From contig NZ_AOFT01000010.1 in the NCBI RefSeq assembly GCF_000348905.1, forward strand, positions 1 to 64,000: DNA of 64,000 nucleotides. Direction: 5' to 3'. Below are positions 8,091-17,229 of the stretch, piece after piece. The notes below the pieces were generated by a model that saw only the letters and a list, made by a program, of their open reading frames with translations, was not told where the DNA came from and did not search any database. Made by a program: the position numbers and the translations under genes. The stretch comes from Bhargavaea cecembensis DSE10. GTDB taxonomy: Bacteria; Bacillota; Bacilli; Bacillales_A; Planococcaceae. Each line of letters begins with the position of its first letter. Within the stretch, counting starts at the first letter, position 1.

Positions 8091-9083
8091 ATGGGGAAAA
8101 GAAGTGTGCCGGAGCGACTGGCCGCACTGGCGGTGCTGGAATCGAGGATATCTACCGGGCATCCGTCAAATGAGCGGATCCGAGGCGACCTGGAGATGCG
8201 GCTCGCCGGCTATGCCGGGGAGAAAAAAGCGGACTTTTATCTGGAAGAGGCGAGGATGAAGGAAAAGCCTGTGGTGCTGAAGGATGTGATGGTGCCGGCA
8301 GGTGGCCGCTTTGTCCAAGTGGATACACTCGTGCTCCATCCCGCATTTGTATTGGTGCTGGAAGTCAAGAACATGACCGGGGAACTCTACTTCGACGACG
8401 CTAACGGACAGTTTTACAGGATGAAAAACGGTATGCGGGAAGGCATGCGGAACCCCGAAGACCAGCTGAACCGGTCGGTTGCGGCAACGGAACGCTTCCT
8501 CGCCTCAATTGAATTACCGGTCCGGGTACATGGCGCCATCGTACTCGCAAGCTATAACGGTCTGGTCGTCCAGAGCCCCGTCAGCAGACCCATCTTCCCG
8601 GTCGACAGACTGCCGGGACACGTTGAGAAATTGGAACAGGAGAATCGGGCGTTTTTAAGAAGATCGGACCTGCAATACGTAGGCGATACGCTTAAACTTC
8701 TATCGCGGGAAAAGCAGGATCAGTACCTAAGATGGTATAATATTACAGATACTGATTTAATGACAGGTGTGAGATGTCCGGGATGCTATAAGGTTGGAAT
8801 GGAGCGGGGGCATGGAAAGTGGAACTGCAAGAGTTGCAATGCTGATTCGACGGATGCACATCTTGCTACGTTACAGGAATATCGAACCCTCTGCGGTGAT
8901 CAAATTACCAGCAATGAAGCCCAGCGGTTTTTGGGCTTAGCCAATATTCAAAGCGCAATCAGACTATTGACTTCATGTTGCCAATATACCGCAAATAAAA
9001 AACGAAATAGAAAGTGGACAATCCGTAAAGAGAACATTTATCTGGAAAAATTCATTAATCATTTGATGTATGAAAGAAAGTAG
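8091..9083 (+). CDS. NERD-domain (nuclease-related) protein with C-terminal zinc ribbon
   Basis: 330 residues. The NERD domain (about 25-165) shows GYAGEKKADFYL, FVQVDTLVL, VLVLEVKN and PEDQLNRSV, the restriction-endonuclease-like pattern ending in an E-x-K core. A likely zinc ribbon follows (CPGC...CKSC, about 230-255), then a basic helical tail. NERD proteins are predicted nucleases with no agreed role. The ATG at 8091 is chosen because AAAGGAGG ends 7 bp upstream and longer starts run through the terminator. From about 8640 the sequence is visibly richer in A+T than its neighbours, suggesting acquisition. It splits minD from spoIVFA, which are adjacent in B. subtilis. Confidence 0.85.
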   Translation: MGKRSVPERLAALAVLESRISTGHPSNERIRGDLEMRLAGYAGEKKADFYLEEARMKEKPVVLKDVMVPAGGRFVQVDTLVLHPAFVLVLEVKNMTGELYFDDANGQFYRMKNGMREGMRNPEDQLNRSVAATERFLASIELPVRVHGAIVLASYNGLVVQSPVSRPIFPVDRLPGHVEKLEQENRAFLRRSDLQYVGDTLKLLSREKQDQYLRWYNITDTDLMTGVRCPGCYKVGMERGHGKWNCKSCNADSTDAHLATLQEYRTLCGDQITSNEAQRFLGLANIQSAIRLLTSCCQYTANKKRNRKWTIRKENIYLEKFINHLMYERK

Positions 9084-9099
9084 AAGCTCAGGCCGGCCC

Positions 9100-9360
9100 A
9101 TTTGGAGTATACGGTGCCTGATTTGAAGTAACGGCCTCCCATTTGGAGTAAGGCCAACCCATTTGGAATAACAACCCCTTATTTGGAGCAAGACTCGCCC
9201 GTTTGGAGTAACAGCCCCCGATTTGGAGTAAGACTCGCCCGTTTGGAGTAACAGCCCCCGATTTGGAGTAAGGCTCGCCCGTTTGGAGTAACAGCCCCCG
9301 ATTTGGAGTAAGGCCGACTCATTTGGAGCAACAGCCCCTGATTTGGAGTAAGGCCCGCCC
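9100..9360 (+). repeat. 20-bp-period degenerate array 1 (13 units)
   Basis: Thirteen units, the first 21 bp and the other twelve exactly 20 bp, each starting with ATTTGGAGTA or a one-base variant. The second half alternates between ACAGCCCCCG and AGGCTCGCCC types over much of the array, giving a 40-bp higher-order period. It begins 17 bp after the NERD gene stop. An inverted core (CTCCAAAT) lies just beyond at 9391-9398. With its flanks it fills the 389-bp gap before spoIVFA. No cas genes are near and the spacers are not unique, so this is not CRISPR. Confidence 0.95.
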
Positions 9361-9472
9361 CATGCCCTATACTCCCGACTCAACGCCACTCTCCAAATCT
9401 CTCAACAATTTATCATCACCCCGCTCCCTCCTACATATGATAGAGAAAACATTTCGCAGGGGTGTGGTGCTG

Positions 9473-10033
9473 ATGAGGTGGAGGGAGAAGTGGGTGGCGG
9501 CGCTGCTTGTGACCATCGTGCTGTTCGGGGTGGCGAAGCTGGAGGAGCATCAGGTGATGAAGACGCAGATCACGCATCTGGTGCGGTCGGGTGAGGAACT
9601 GACGGTGCTGAAGAAATGGGTGATGTCGTTCGTGGACCAGGGACGTCCGGAGACGGCGGTTCCGGTGATTGCGGACGGGACGACGCCGGCGATGGCGGAG
9701 TTTTCCACGCTCCAGCCGTTCCGTGAAGGGGTGGTGCTGTCGTATGATGCGACCATTCCGGTGACGGCGAAGGGGGACGGGCTGGTCATCTACACCGGGC
9801 ATACGCGCCAGACGGGGAAGACGGTGACCGTCCAGTATGATGACGGGGATACCGTGACATACGGGTTTATCGGAAAGTTCCTGACGCTGCCGTATACGAC
9901 GGTCGGCGCGGGTGAGGCGATCGCGGAGCTGGAGACCGGGGCGATGTTCCTTGGCGTGCAGCGCGACGGTGATGCGATGGATGCGGAAGGCGTGAAAAAC
10001 TGGCTGGCGTCGCTGAGGGGGACGGGGGAATGA
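9473..10033 (+). CDS. spoIVFA: stage IV sporulation protein FA (SpoIVFA-like)
   Basis: 186 residues: one membrane helix (about 8-26), then a degenerate LytM/M23-like domain (about 85-165, VTAKGDGLVIYTGHTRQTGKTVTV). The catalytic HxH is replaced (VTYGFIGK), as in SpoIVFA. SpoIVFA holds SpoIVFB and BofA in the inhibited pro-sigma-K processing complex in the mother-cell-derived outer forespore membrane. The assignment is strengthened by the following SpoIVFB-like protease. The ATG at 9473 has AGGGGTG at about 9 bp; upstream in-frame codons run into the repeat array. Confidence 0.75.
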   Translation: MRWREKWVAALLVTIVLFGVAKLEEHQVMKTQITHLVRSGEELTVLKKWVMSFVDQGRPETAVPVIADGTTPAMAEFSTLQPFREGVVLSYDATIPVTAKGDGLVIYTGHTRQTGKTVTVQYDDGDTVTYGFIGKFLTLPYTTVGAGEAIAELETGAMFLGVQRDGDAMDAEGVKNWLASLRGTGE

Positions 10034-10052
10034 CAACCGGAGTCCTCTGCAA

Positions 10053-10676
10053 ATGAAGTACCGGATGCATCCGGTCATGATCCCGTTCCTGCTTGCGATC
10101 ATTGCGAGCGGGAATGTCTCGTTCTATGCGATCGTCCTCGGTTCGCTGCTGTTCCACGAGGCCGGCCATCTGCTGGCCGCGAAATGGACGGGCGCTCCCG
10201 TGAGGCAATGCGTCATCATGCCATACGGCGGGGAAATCGTAATTCCCCGTTTTTCCCGTTTGCCGAAAGCGGACAGGCTCCTGATCGTCGCGGGCGGACC
10301 TGCGGCGACCGCCCTATTGCTGGCCTTTTCGTTATTCATTCATATGCCCGGGCGGGAGCTGCTCATCTCGACACAGCTTGCCCTGCTTGGCCTGAATCTG
10401 CTGCCGTTTTTGCCGCTGGACGGCGGGCGGGCGGCGCTTGTTTTCTTTCCGGAGCAGAAAATTGCGCTCATCATAATCTCTATTTCCGTGTCGGCTGCCG
10501 CAGCCGTCTTTTTCATCCTTTATCTGCCGCAGTCGGCGCCCTATCTGTTCCTTGCCCTGTTCCTGCTGGTCCAGAATGTCCTTCACTGGCGGTACCGAAA
10601 ATATGAGCGTGTGCTGGAACGGGTCTATTCCGGAAGTTTCCCAAGGCCGGCAGTTGACCGGAAGTCCGGTCTGTGA
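10053..10676 (+). CDS. spoIVFB: stage IV sporulation protein FB, site-2-type metalloprotease
   Basis: Intramembrane zinc protease that cleaves pro-sigma-K to active sigma-K. HEAGH (His35, Glu36, His39) and the third ligand motif FLPLDGGR (Asp123) are both visible among about five to six hydrophobic segments. At 207 aa it is far shorter than the roughly 290-aa B. subtilis protein and seems to lack the C-terminal CBS domain that senses ATP. Its 3' end contains the promoter of the rplU operon. The target, SigK, is encoded at 57214-57945. Confidence 0.85.
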   Translation: MKYRMHPVMIPFLLAIIASGNVSFYAIVLGSLLFHEAGHLLAAKWTGAPVRQCVIMPYGGEIVIPRFSRLPKADRLLIVAGGPAATALLLAFSLFIHMPGRELLISTQLALLGLNLLPFLPLDGGRAALVFFPEQKIALIIISISVSAAAAVFFILYLPQSAPYLFLALFLLVQNVLHWRYRKYERVLERVYSGSFPRPAVDRKSGL

Positions 10677-10682
10677 TAGTAT
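10654..10682 (+). promoter_or_regulatory. sigma-A promoter of rplU-prp-rpmA
   Basis: TTGACC at 10654-10659 and TAGTAT at 10677-10682 with 17-bp spacing, inside the 3' end of spoIVFB. The predicted start near 10689 matches the beginning of the L21 leader. Confidence 0.75.
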
Positions 10683-10688
10683 TTTCAT

Positions 10689-10792
10689 GTTGGTTTGTAG
10701 CGCACCCGTGCTACTACAACCGCGCCGACAAGGTCTTAAGCACCATTTGGTCACCTTGGAGGGCGAGTCTTAGTCTAAGAGGAGGTGCAAGC
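10689..10792 (+). ncRNA. L21 ribosomal protein leader (cis-regulatory RNA)
   Basis: About 100 nt between the promoter and the rplU start, containing the pieces TTGTAGCGCACCCGTGCTAC, GGTCTTAAGCACC and GGAGGGCGAGTCTTAGTCTAAG that look like the structured L21 leader of Firmicutes. That element is thought to let L21 repress its own operon. The promoter spacing and position fit. Secondary structure was judged by eye only. Confidence 0.65.
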
Positions 10793-11101
10793 ATGTACGC
10801 AATCATTGAAACAGGCGGCAAGCAAGTTAAAGTTGAAGCGGGCCAGGAGATCTACATCGAAAAGCTCGCAGGTGACGTCGATGAGACGATCACATTCGAT
10901 AAAGTATTGTTCGTCGGCGGCGACGACGTGAAAGTCGGCGCTCCATTCGTGGAAGGCGCAACCGTTACAGGTAAAATCGCCAAGCACGGCCGCGGCAAGA
11001 AAATCGTTGTCTTCAAATACAAGCGCCGTAAAAACTACCGCAAGAAGCAGGGTCACCGTCAGCCTTACACGAAAGTCGTCATCGACGGCATCAACCTGTA
11101 A
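10793..11101 (+). CDS. rplU: 50S ribosomal protein L21
   Basis: 102 residues beginning [15 protein letters not shown], the conserved L21 start, and ending in the basic [19 protein letters not shown] region. It binds 23S rRNA in the large subunit. AAGAGGAGGTG supplies the ribosome site; earlier in-frame codons lie in the leader RNA. Confidence 0.98.
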   Translation: MYAIIETGGKQVKVEAGQEIYIEKLAGDVDETITFDKVLFVGGDDVKVGAPFVEGATVTGKIAKHGRGKKIVVFKYKRRKNYRKKQGHRQPYTKVVIDGINL

Positions 11102-11104
11102 GCC

Positions 11105-11428
11105 GTGATCCGGGTAATTGTGGATGAAACATCAAATGGCCGCATCACCTCATTTGAGATGACCGGCCATGCGGACTTCGCGGAACACGGGAAGGATTTG
11201 GTCTGCGCCGCGGCCTCGGCCGTGTCGTTCGGCGCCGTCAACTCAGTGTTTGCACTGACGGAAACGGAGCCGGAAGTGGAGCTTGGTGACGACGGCGGCT
11301 ATCTGTCCGTCCGGGTGCCGGATCCCGAAGATGAATCCGTCCAGCTGATCCTGAAGTCCATGATCGTTTCATTGCAGACCATTGAGCGGGACTATGGTGA
11401 ACATATTAAAGTGACTACTAACCGATAG
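11105..11428 (+). CDS. prp: ribosomal-processing cysteine protease Prp (YsxB)
   Basis: 107 residues. In Firmicutes Prp removes the N-terminal extension of ribosomal protein L27, an essential step. The catalytic pair is visible: His22 in GHADFAEHGKD and Cys34 in LVCAAASAVS. It lies between rplU and rpmA, whose product carries the matching cleavage motif. The GTG start comes 3 bp after the rplU stop. Confidence 0.93.
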   Translation: MIRVIVDETSNGRITSFEMTGHADFAEHGKDLVCAAASAVSFGAVNSVFALTETEPEVELGDDGGYLSVRVPDPEDESVQLILKSMIVSLQTIERDYGEHIKVTTNR

Positions 11429-11725
<297 letters not shown>

Positions 11726-11742
11726 GCAACAGATGGATGACG

Positions 11743-11777
11743 GCGGGCTGCATGATTCTCATGCGGCCCGCTTTTTT
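11743..11777 (+). terminator. Rho-independent terminator after rpmA
   Basis: Stem GCGGGCYGCATG with CATGCGGCCCGC (one wobble pair) and a short loop, followed by six T at 11772-11777. It separates the ribosomal operon from spo0B-obg. Confidence 0.9.
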
Positions 11778-11815
11778 ATTGCCGGAAAAAGACCGTTGAT
11801 TTTTAGACACCTGCA

Positions 11816-11846
11816 TTGAAACACGCCTGTCCTGTAGTGGTATACT
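11816..11846 (+). promoter_or_regulatory. candidate promoter of spo0B-obg
   Basis: TTGAAA at 11816-11821 and TATACT at 11841-11846, with a long 19-bp spacing. About 50 bp upstream of spo0B. Confidence 0.5.
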
Positions 11847-11894
11847 GTACGTACGGGATGAACACGAACTTTTGGAAGACGGGAAGTGACCGCG

Positions 11895-13720
<1,826 letters not shown>

Positions 13721-13739
13721 GACCTGCCCGGTAAGGGGG

Positions 13740-13762
13740 CCTGCCGGCGCGAACGGCAGGCA
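13740..13762 (+). other. intergenic hairpin between obg and pheB
   Basis: GCCTGCCG (13740-13747) can pair with CGGCAGGC (13755-13762) across a 7-nt loop. There is no T-run, so it is not a standard terminator. mRNA processing or partial polarity are possibilities. Confidence 0.55.
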
Positions 13763-13782
13763 GAGAAAAGAGGGCTGAAACA

Positions 13783-14238
13783 ATGAAAGACGTTTCGGAT
13801 GAAAATTATTACCTCGTCAGGGAAGACGTCCTGACGGAATCGATGCAGAAAACGCTCGAAGCGAAGCGCCTCCTGCAGAACGGCGAGGAGTCGACCATCT
13901 GGGATGCGGTAAAGCGGGTCGGCCTTTCGCGAAGTGCGTTCTATAAATACCGCGACACGGTGTTCCCTTTCCATTCGGTTGTCCAGGAGCGGATCCTGAC
14001 GATCTTCCTGCAGCTGGAGGACAGGGAAGGGGCGCTGGCGGAACTGCTGCGGACCGTTGCGGAGGCGCAGTGCAATGTGCTGACGATTCACCAGACCATC
14101 CCGATCCAGGGCCGCGCCAATGTGACTCTGTCACTGGATGTGACCGCGATGACGATGGAACTGAACACGTTCCTGCAGACGCTCAAGCGGCTGCCGTTCA
14201 TCGAATCGGCGGATGTCGTCAGTTCGGGCGCGTATTAA
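13783..14238 (+). CDS. pheB: ACT-domain protein PheB
   Basis: 151 residues: an N-terminal helix-turn-helix-like segment (about 38-60, WDAVKRVGLSRSAFYKYRD) and a C-terminal ACT domain (about 72-148, LQLEDREGALAELL). It is paired with pheA in Bacillales. ACT domains bind amino acids, so a ligand-responsive role in phenylalanine synthesis is likely but not proven here. 15 bp separate it from pheA. Confidence 0.88.
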   Translation: MKDVSDENYYLVREDVLTESMQKTLEAKRLLQNGEESTIWDAVKRVGLSRSAFYKYRDTVFPFHSVVQERILTIFLQLEDREGALAELLRTVAEAQCNVLTIHQTIPIQGRANVTLSLDVTAMTMELNTFLQTLKRLPFIESADVVSSGAY

Positions 14239-14253
14239 GGGGGAGAAAAGGTT

Positions 14254-15138
14254 TTGGAAGAAACAGTGACACGGGTGGCTTATCTCGGACCGGAGGCGTC
14301 GTTCACCCATCTGGCGGCAGACGGCCTGTTCCATGGGGACTGGCTCATGCCCTATACGACCATTCCGGAAGCGATTGAAGCCGTATCGGAAGACCGTGCA
14401 GATTATGCGGTCGTGCCGATTGAAAATGCATTGGAAGGCGCCGTCTCCCTGACGGTCGATTACCTGTATCATGAAGTGGAGCTTTATATCACAGCTGAAA
14501 TCCTGCAGCCGATCGATCAGCATCTCATGGTGAATCCGGTACAGGCGGACAGGTGGGAAGAAGTGGAGTCGATCCACTCGCATCCGCAGGCGCTGGCCCA
14601 GTGCCACAAATTCCTGCATTACCGGTTCCGGGGCGTGCCGCTGATCCAGGCGACATCGACATCGGGTGCCGCCAAATACGCGGCCGATCACCCTGAGCTG
14701 CGCATTGCAGCAATCGGAAACCGGTTCGCCGCAGAAAAGTACGGCCTGAAAATCGTGCAGGACAGCATCAATGACTTCCACTTTAACCGGACACGGTTCG
14801 TCGTACTGTCTAAGCGGGAGGGAGAGATCGGCAAACCCGGATGCGGGGAAAAGGTCAAGTCGACCCTCATGATCAATTTGCCGAAGGATAACCGCTCCGG
14901 TGCGCTGCACCAGATCCTGTCGGTCTTCGCCTGGAGACGGCTGAACCTGACCAAGATCGAATCCCGCCCGATGAAAACGGGTCTCGGCGACTACTTCTTC
15001 ATCGTCGATGTGGACGCAGGAAAAGAACATCCGATGATGAAGGGCGCCATGGAAGAACTCGCTGCACTCGGCTGTGTCGTCAAGCCGCTCGGCACCTACA
15101 GAACCTATGAGATAAAACCGGCACCGCGCGAAAATTAA
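14254..15138 (+). CDS. pheA: prephenate dehydratase
   Basis: Converts prephenate to phenylpyruvate in phenylalanine biosynthesis. The catalytic half shows YLGPEASFTH, VPIENALEGAVS and the dehydratase TRFVVL motif. The C-terminal ACT domain (about 208-285) carries GALHQILSVFAWRRLNLTKI and the ESRP phenylalanine-binding motif, so feedback inhibition is expected. 294 aa, normal. TTG start with a GGGGGAGAAAAGG region upstream. The terminator stem overlaps its stop codon. Confidence 0.96.
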   Translation: MEETVTRVAYLGPEASFTHLAADGLFHGDWLMPYTTIPEAIEAVSEDRADYAVVPIENALEGAVSLTVDYLYHEVELYITAEILQPIDQHLMVNPVQADRWEEVESIHSHPQALAQCHKFLHYRFRGVPLIQATSTSGAAKYAADHPELRIAAIGNRFAAEKYGLKIVQDSINDFHFNRTRFVVLSKREGEIGKPGCGEKVKSTLMINLPKDNRSGALHQILSVFAWRRLNLTKIESRPMKTGLGDYFFIVDVDAGKEHPMMKGAMEELAALGCVVKPLGTYRTYEIKPAPREN

Positions 15139-15157
15139 GCGCGATGCCGGTTTTTTT
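15118..15157 (+). terminator. Rho-independent terminator overlapping the pheA stop
   Basis: CCGGCACCGCG pairs with CGCGATGCCGG (one unpaired base each side) and a T7 tract follows. The 5' arm is pheA coding sequence. Confidence 0.88.
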
Positions 15158-15175
15158 GTTGTGAATAGCGGGCTA

Positions 15176-15368
15176 TCGTACGTAATTCAAACGGATACTC
15201 CGGAAACGCGATCCATCGTACGAAATTGCAAAAATAAGTACGAAAATGATGACCGTAGTACGAAATCCGTCCGGATACTCCGGGTCGCAATCCAATTACG
15301 AAATCGAATGATTAACTGCGAAACTGCTCTCCATAGTACGAAAATCCGCCGCATACTCCGGAAATCAT
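15176..15368 (-). repeat. 20-bp-period degenerate array 2
   Basis: About ten units in the convergent pheA/niaR gap. On the plus strand most units hold TACGAAAT or a variant (15179, 15219, 15239, 15259, 15297, 15317, 15337), spaced by 20 bp or 38-40 bp. The skipped slots hold GGATACTCCGG-type units (15193, 15273, about 15352), about 80 bp apart. The complement of TACTCC is GGAGTA, the core of array 1, so the array is read as minus-oriented. Units are less uniform than in arrays 1 and 4. Confidence 0.85.
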
Positions 15369-15377
15369 AAAATACCT

Positions 15378-15917
15378 TTACGCCTCATCCGTCAAAAACC
15401 CATGCTCCCTCAGTGCCTGCTCCGCGCGGTCGAGGATTTCTTCGCTGTCCGCGGTGATGGTGTGGAGGTGGGGCCCGCCGGTGATCTCCAGCAGGAAGGG
15501 CGATCCGGTTTCGTGCACCCGGGCGAGGAACTGTCCCACGTCATGCCGGTTGTTGACCATGATGGCCGCGTTCAGTTCTCCGTACACCGGATGTTCGACG
15601 GTGACATCGCGCACAGAGGCGCCTGCATCGACAATCAGGTTCAGCTCTTTTTCCGTCTGGTCCGGCGTATGTGTGCAGGCGATTTTTCTCGACAGTACGC
15701 CTTGCCGCTCCGGCGTCTCGCTTCCGAGGTGGACATACCCCGAACTGGTCGCCATGATGGACTCGCCATGCGCCTTCAGAAGGGTGATATCCCCGACGAT
15801 GACCTGGCGGCTCACTCCGCATATTTCTGCAAGCTCCGCCCCTTTGATCGAGCGTTCGCTGTTTTTCAGTTTCCTGAGAATCAGTTTCCTCCGCTCGTCC
15901 CCCTTCAACTTTTCCAT
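15378..15917 (-). CDS. niaR: niacin-responsive transcriptional repressor NiaR (YrxA)
   Basis: 179 residues. An N-terminal winged helix (GAELAEICGVSRQVIVGDITLL, about 25-46) is followed by a 3H domain whose conserved histidines (CTHTP, VEHPVYGEL, GGPHLHTI) form the metal and niacin site. It represses NAD synthesis and niacin uptake genes. In B. subtilis it is linked to nadBCA, which are not next to it here. The ATG at 15917 has a GGAAGGAG-type site; longer starts would cross the divergent promoter region. No clear terminator follows, so the message may run into array 2. Confidence 0.88.
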   Translation of the reverse strand: MEKLKGDERRKLILRKLKNSERSIKGAELAEICGVSRQVIVGDITLLKAHGESIMATSSGYVHLGSETPERQGVLSRKIACTHTPDQTEKELNLIVDAGASVRDVTVEHPVYGELNAAIMVNNRHDVGQFLARVHETGSPFLLEITGGPHLHTITADSEEILDRAEQALREHGFLTDEA

Positions 15918-15966
15918 GGGCTTCGACTCCTTCCCGTCATATCTGCTGTTCGTTTTCTCATAGCTT

Positions 15967-15995
15967 ATTGTGAAGACGTCCTCGGAGTCTGTCAA
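15967..15995 (-). promoter_or_regulatory. candidate sigma-A promoter of niaR
   Basis: On the minus strand TTGACA (plus 15990-15995) and CACAAT (plus 15967-15972) with 17-bp spacing, about 50 bp upstream of the niaR ATG. Confidence 0.5.
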
Positions 15996-16024
15996 AGTTT
16001 CAGTGTCATCGCCCAGTGCGGGTT

Positions 16025-16033
16025 CATACGCTA
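16025..16033 (+). promoter_or_regulatory. possible mother-cell sigma factor -10 element for safA
   Basis: CATACGCTA matches the sigma-K -10 pattern CATAnnnTA and partly the sigma-E -10. It lies 24 bp before the safA start. No convincing -35 was found. SafA is a mother-cell gene in B. subtilis, which fits. Confidence 0.35.
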
Positions 16034-16056
16034 TACCGATGGAAGGGGGAGAAGCA

Positions 16057-17223
16057 ATGCACGTGCACATTGTGCAGAAAGGGGATACCCTCTGGAAAAT
16101 CTCCAGGCAGTACGGGGTTCCTTTTGAAGAAGTAAAACGGCTCAATGCCCATCTGGCTAATCCGGACTATATCGTGCCGGGGATGAAGATCTTCCTGCCG
16201 GATCATGCAAAGAAAGGCAAGGGCCAGCCGCCGGCTGAACATCCGTACAAGGATGGTCGCCCGAAAAAACCGGTGAGGGAAAAGCAGGAAATGGAATCGC
16301 CGGAACTGTCACCGGCCCCGCCACCGCCGCCTCCGATGGAAAAGCCGGCGCCGCCTAGACCGGCACCGAAGCCTGCGCCTCCAAAGCCGGCTCCAAAACC
16401 GGCACCAAAGCCCGCGCCGAAACCGGCTCCAAAACCGAAACCGGCGCCAACACCGCCGCCAATGCCGACACCGCCACCGCTGATGCCAATCGAAGAATCG
16501 CCGATGGCCCCGCCACCGCCTCCACCGCCACCGCCGATGCAAGAAGAGTCGCCGATGGGCCCTCCTCCGGTCCTGCCGGAAATGGATATGCCGCCGATGC
16601 AGGAGCCTTGCCCACCCGAGAAGGAAGCGGCCATGCCAATGATGATGCCGATGCCATTCTGTTACATGCCGGTATTTGATATGTGCTGCCCGATGTGCGG
16701 TCATGGCCATATGCCGACCCATCATCATCCGCAAATGATGCAGCCATATCCTCAGATGCCGATGCAACCGTATCCTCAGATGCCGATGGAATCCTACCCT
16801 CAGGCACAGCCGTATCCGGCGATGCCGCAGATGCCGTCTGCACCGGGTTACACACTGCCTGTTGCGGAGGGAATGCCGGAATACGCCATGCCGGCAGAGC
16901 ATGAATCTCCGGATCATGGCTGGAAAATGGGCGAATCCAGTTCTTATTCGTCCTCGCTCGATGTGTACATGGGCGACCGGCACGAACACGAATCCCCGAT
17001 GACCGATGACCTCCACGTGCCACAGGCACCGATGCACATGTACCCGGCTGAGTCTCCCGGAGGATGCGGATGCGGTGACGGGCCAACTGTGCCGTATGCC
17101 GTCCAGGCCGCCGCATGGCCTTATTGGCCGCAGCCGTCCTTCCAGCCTTATCCGGGCCATGGCCACCACCACGGACACTGCTGCCACGTATGCGGTTCAC
17201 CGTACGGGCACGGCGGCTACTGA
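16057..17223 (+). CDS. safA: spore coat assembly protein SafA (LysM, Pro/Met/His-rich)
   Basis: 388 residues, close to the 387 of B. subtilis SafA. The N-terminal LysM domain (about 2-47, VQKGDTLWKISRQYGVPFEEVKRLN) binds peptidoglycan. Next come proline-rich repeats of the PKPAP type (about 85-190), then Met/Pro/Tyr/Gln-rich stretches. Two Cys/His clusters follow (CCPMCGHGHMPTHHH and, at the C-terminus, HGHCCHVCGSPYGHGG). SafA recruits inner coat proteins to the forespore surface. The ATG at 16057 has GGGGGAG 6 bp upstream; the longer frame is discounted. Confidence 0.85.
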   Translation: MHVHIVQKGDTLWKISRQYGVPFEEVKRLNAHLANPDYIVPGMKIFLPDHAKKGKGQPPAEHPYKDGRPKKPVREKQEMESPELSPAPPPPPPMEKPAPPRPAPKPAPPKPAPKPAPKPAPKPAPKPKPAPTPPPMPTPPPLMPIEESPMAPPPPPPPPPMQEESPMGPPPVLPEMDMPPMQEPCPPEKEAAMPMMMPMPFCYMPVFDMCCPMCGHGHMPTHHHPQMMQPYPQMPMQPYPQMPMESYPQAQPYPAMPQMPSAPGYTLPVAEGMPEYAMPAEHESPDHGWKMGESSSYSSSLDVYMGDRHEHESPMTDDLHVPQAPMHMYPAESPGGCGCGDGPTVPYAVQAAAWPYWPQPSFQPYPGHGHHHGHCCHVCGSPYGHGGY

Positions 17224-17229
17224 TCACCC

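Noticed and set aside
9100-9360. CRISPR array at array 1 (also arrays 2-4)
   Set aside because: Units are only 20 bp, the conserved half is about 10 bp, the variable halves recur between units, and no cas gene is in the window.
8973-9389. Minus-strand ORF across array 1 encoding a repetitive peptide
   Set aside because: The frame is a by-product of the 20-bp repeat; it has no conserved domain and overlaps the NERD gene.
9323-9472. Longer SpoIVFA starting inside array 1
   Set aside because: Those codons are repeat sequence; ATG 9473 has its own ribosome site and starts just before the membrane helix.
16203-16634. Minus-strand Gly-rich ORF resembling a structural protein
   Set aside because: It is the complement of the proline-rich region of safA.
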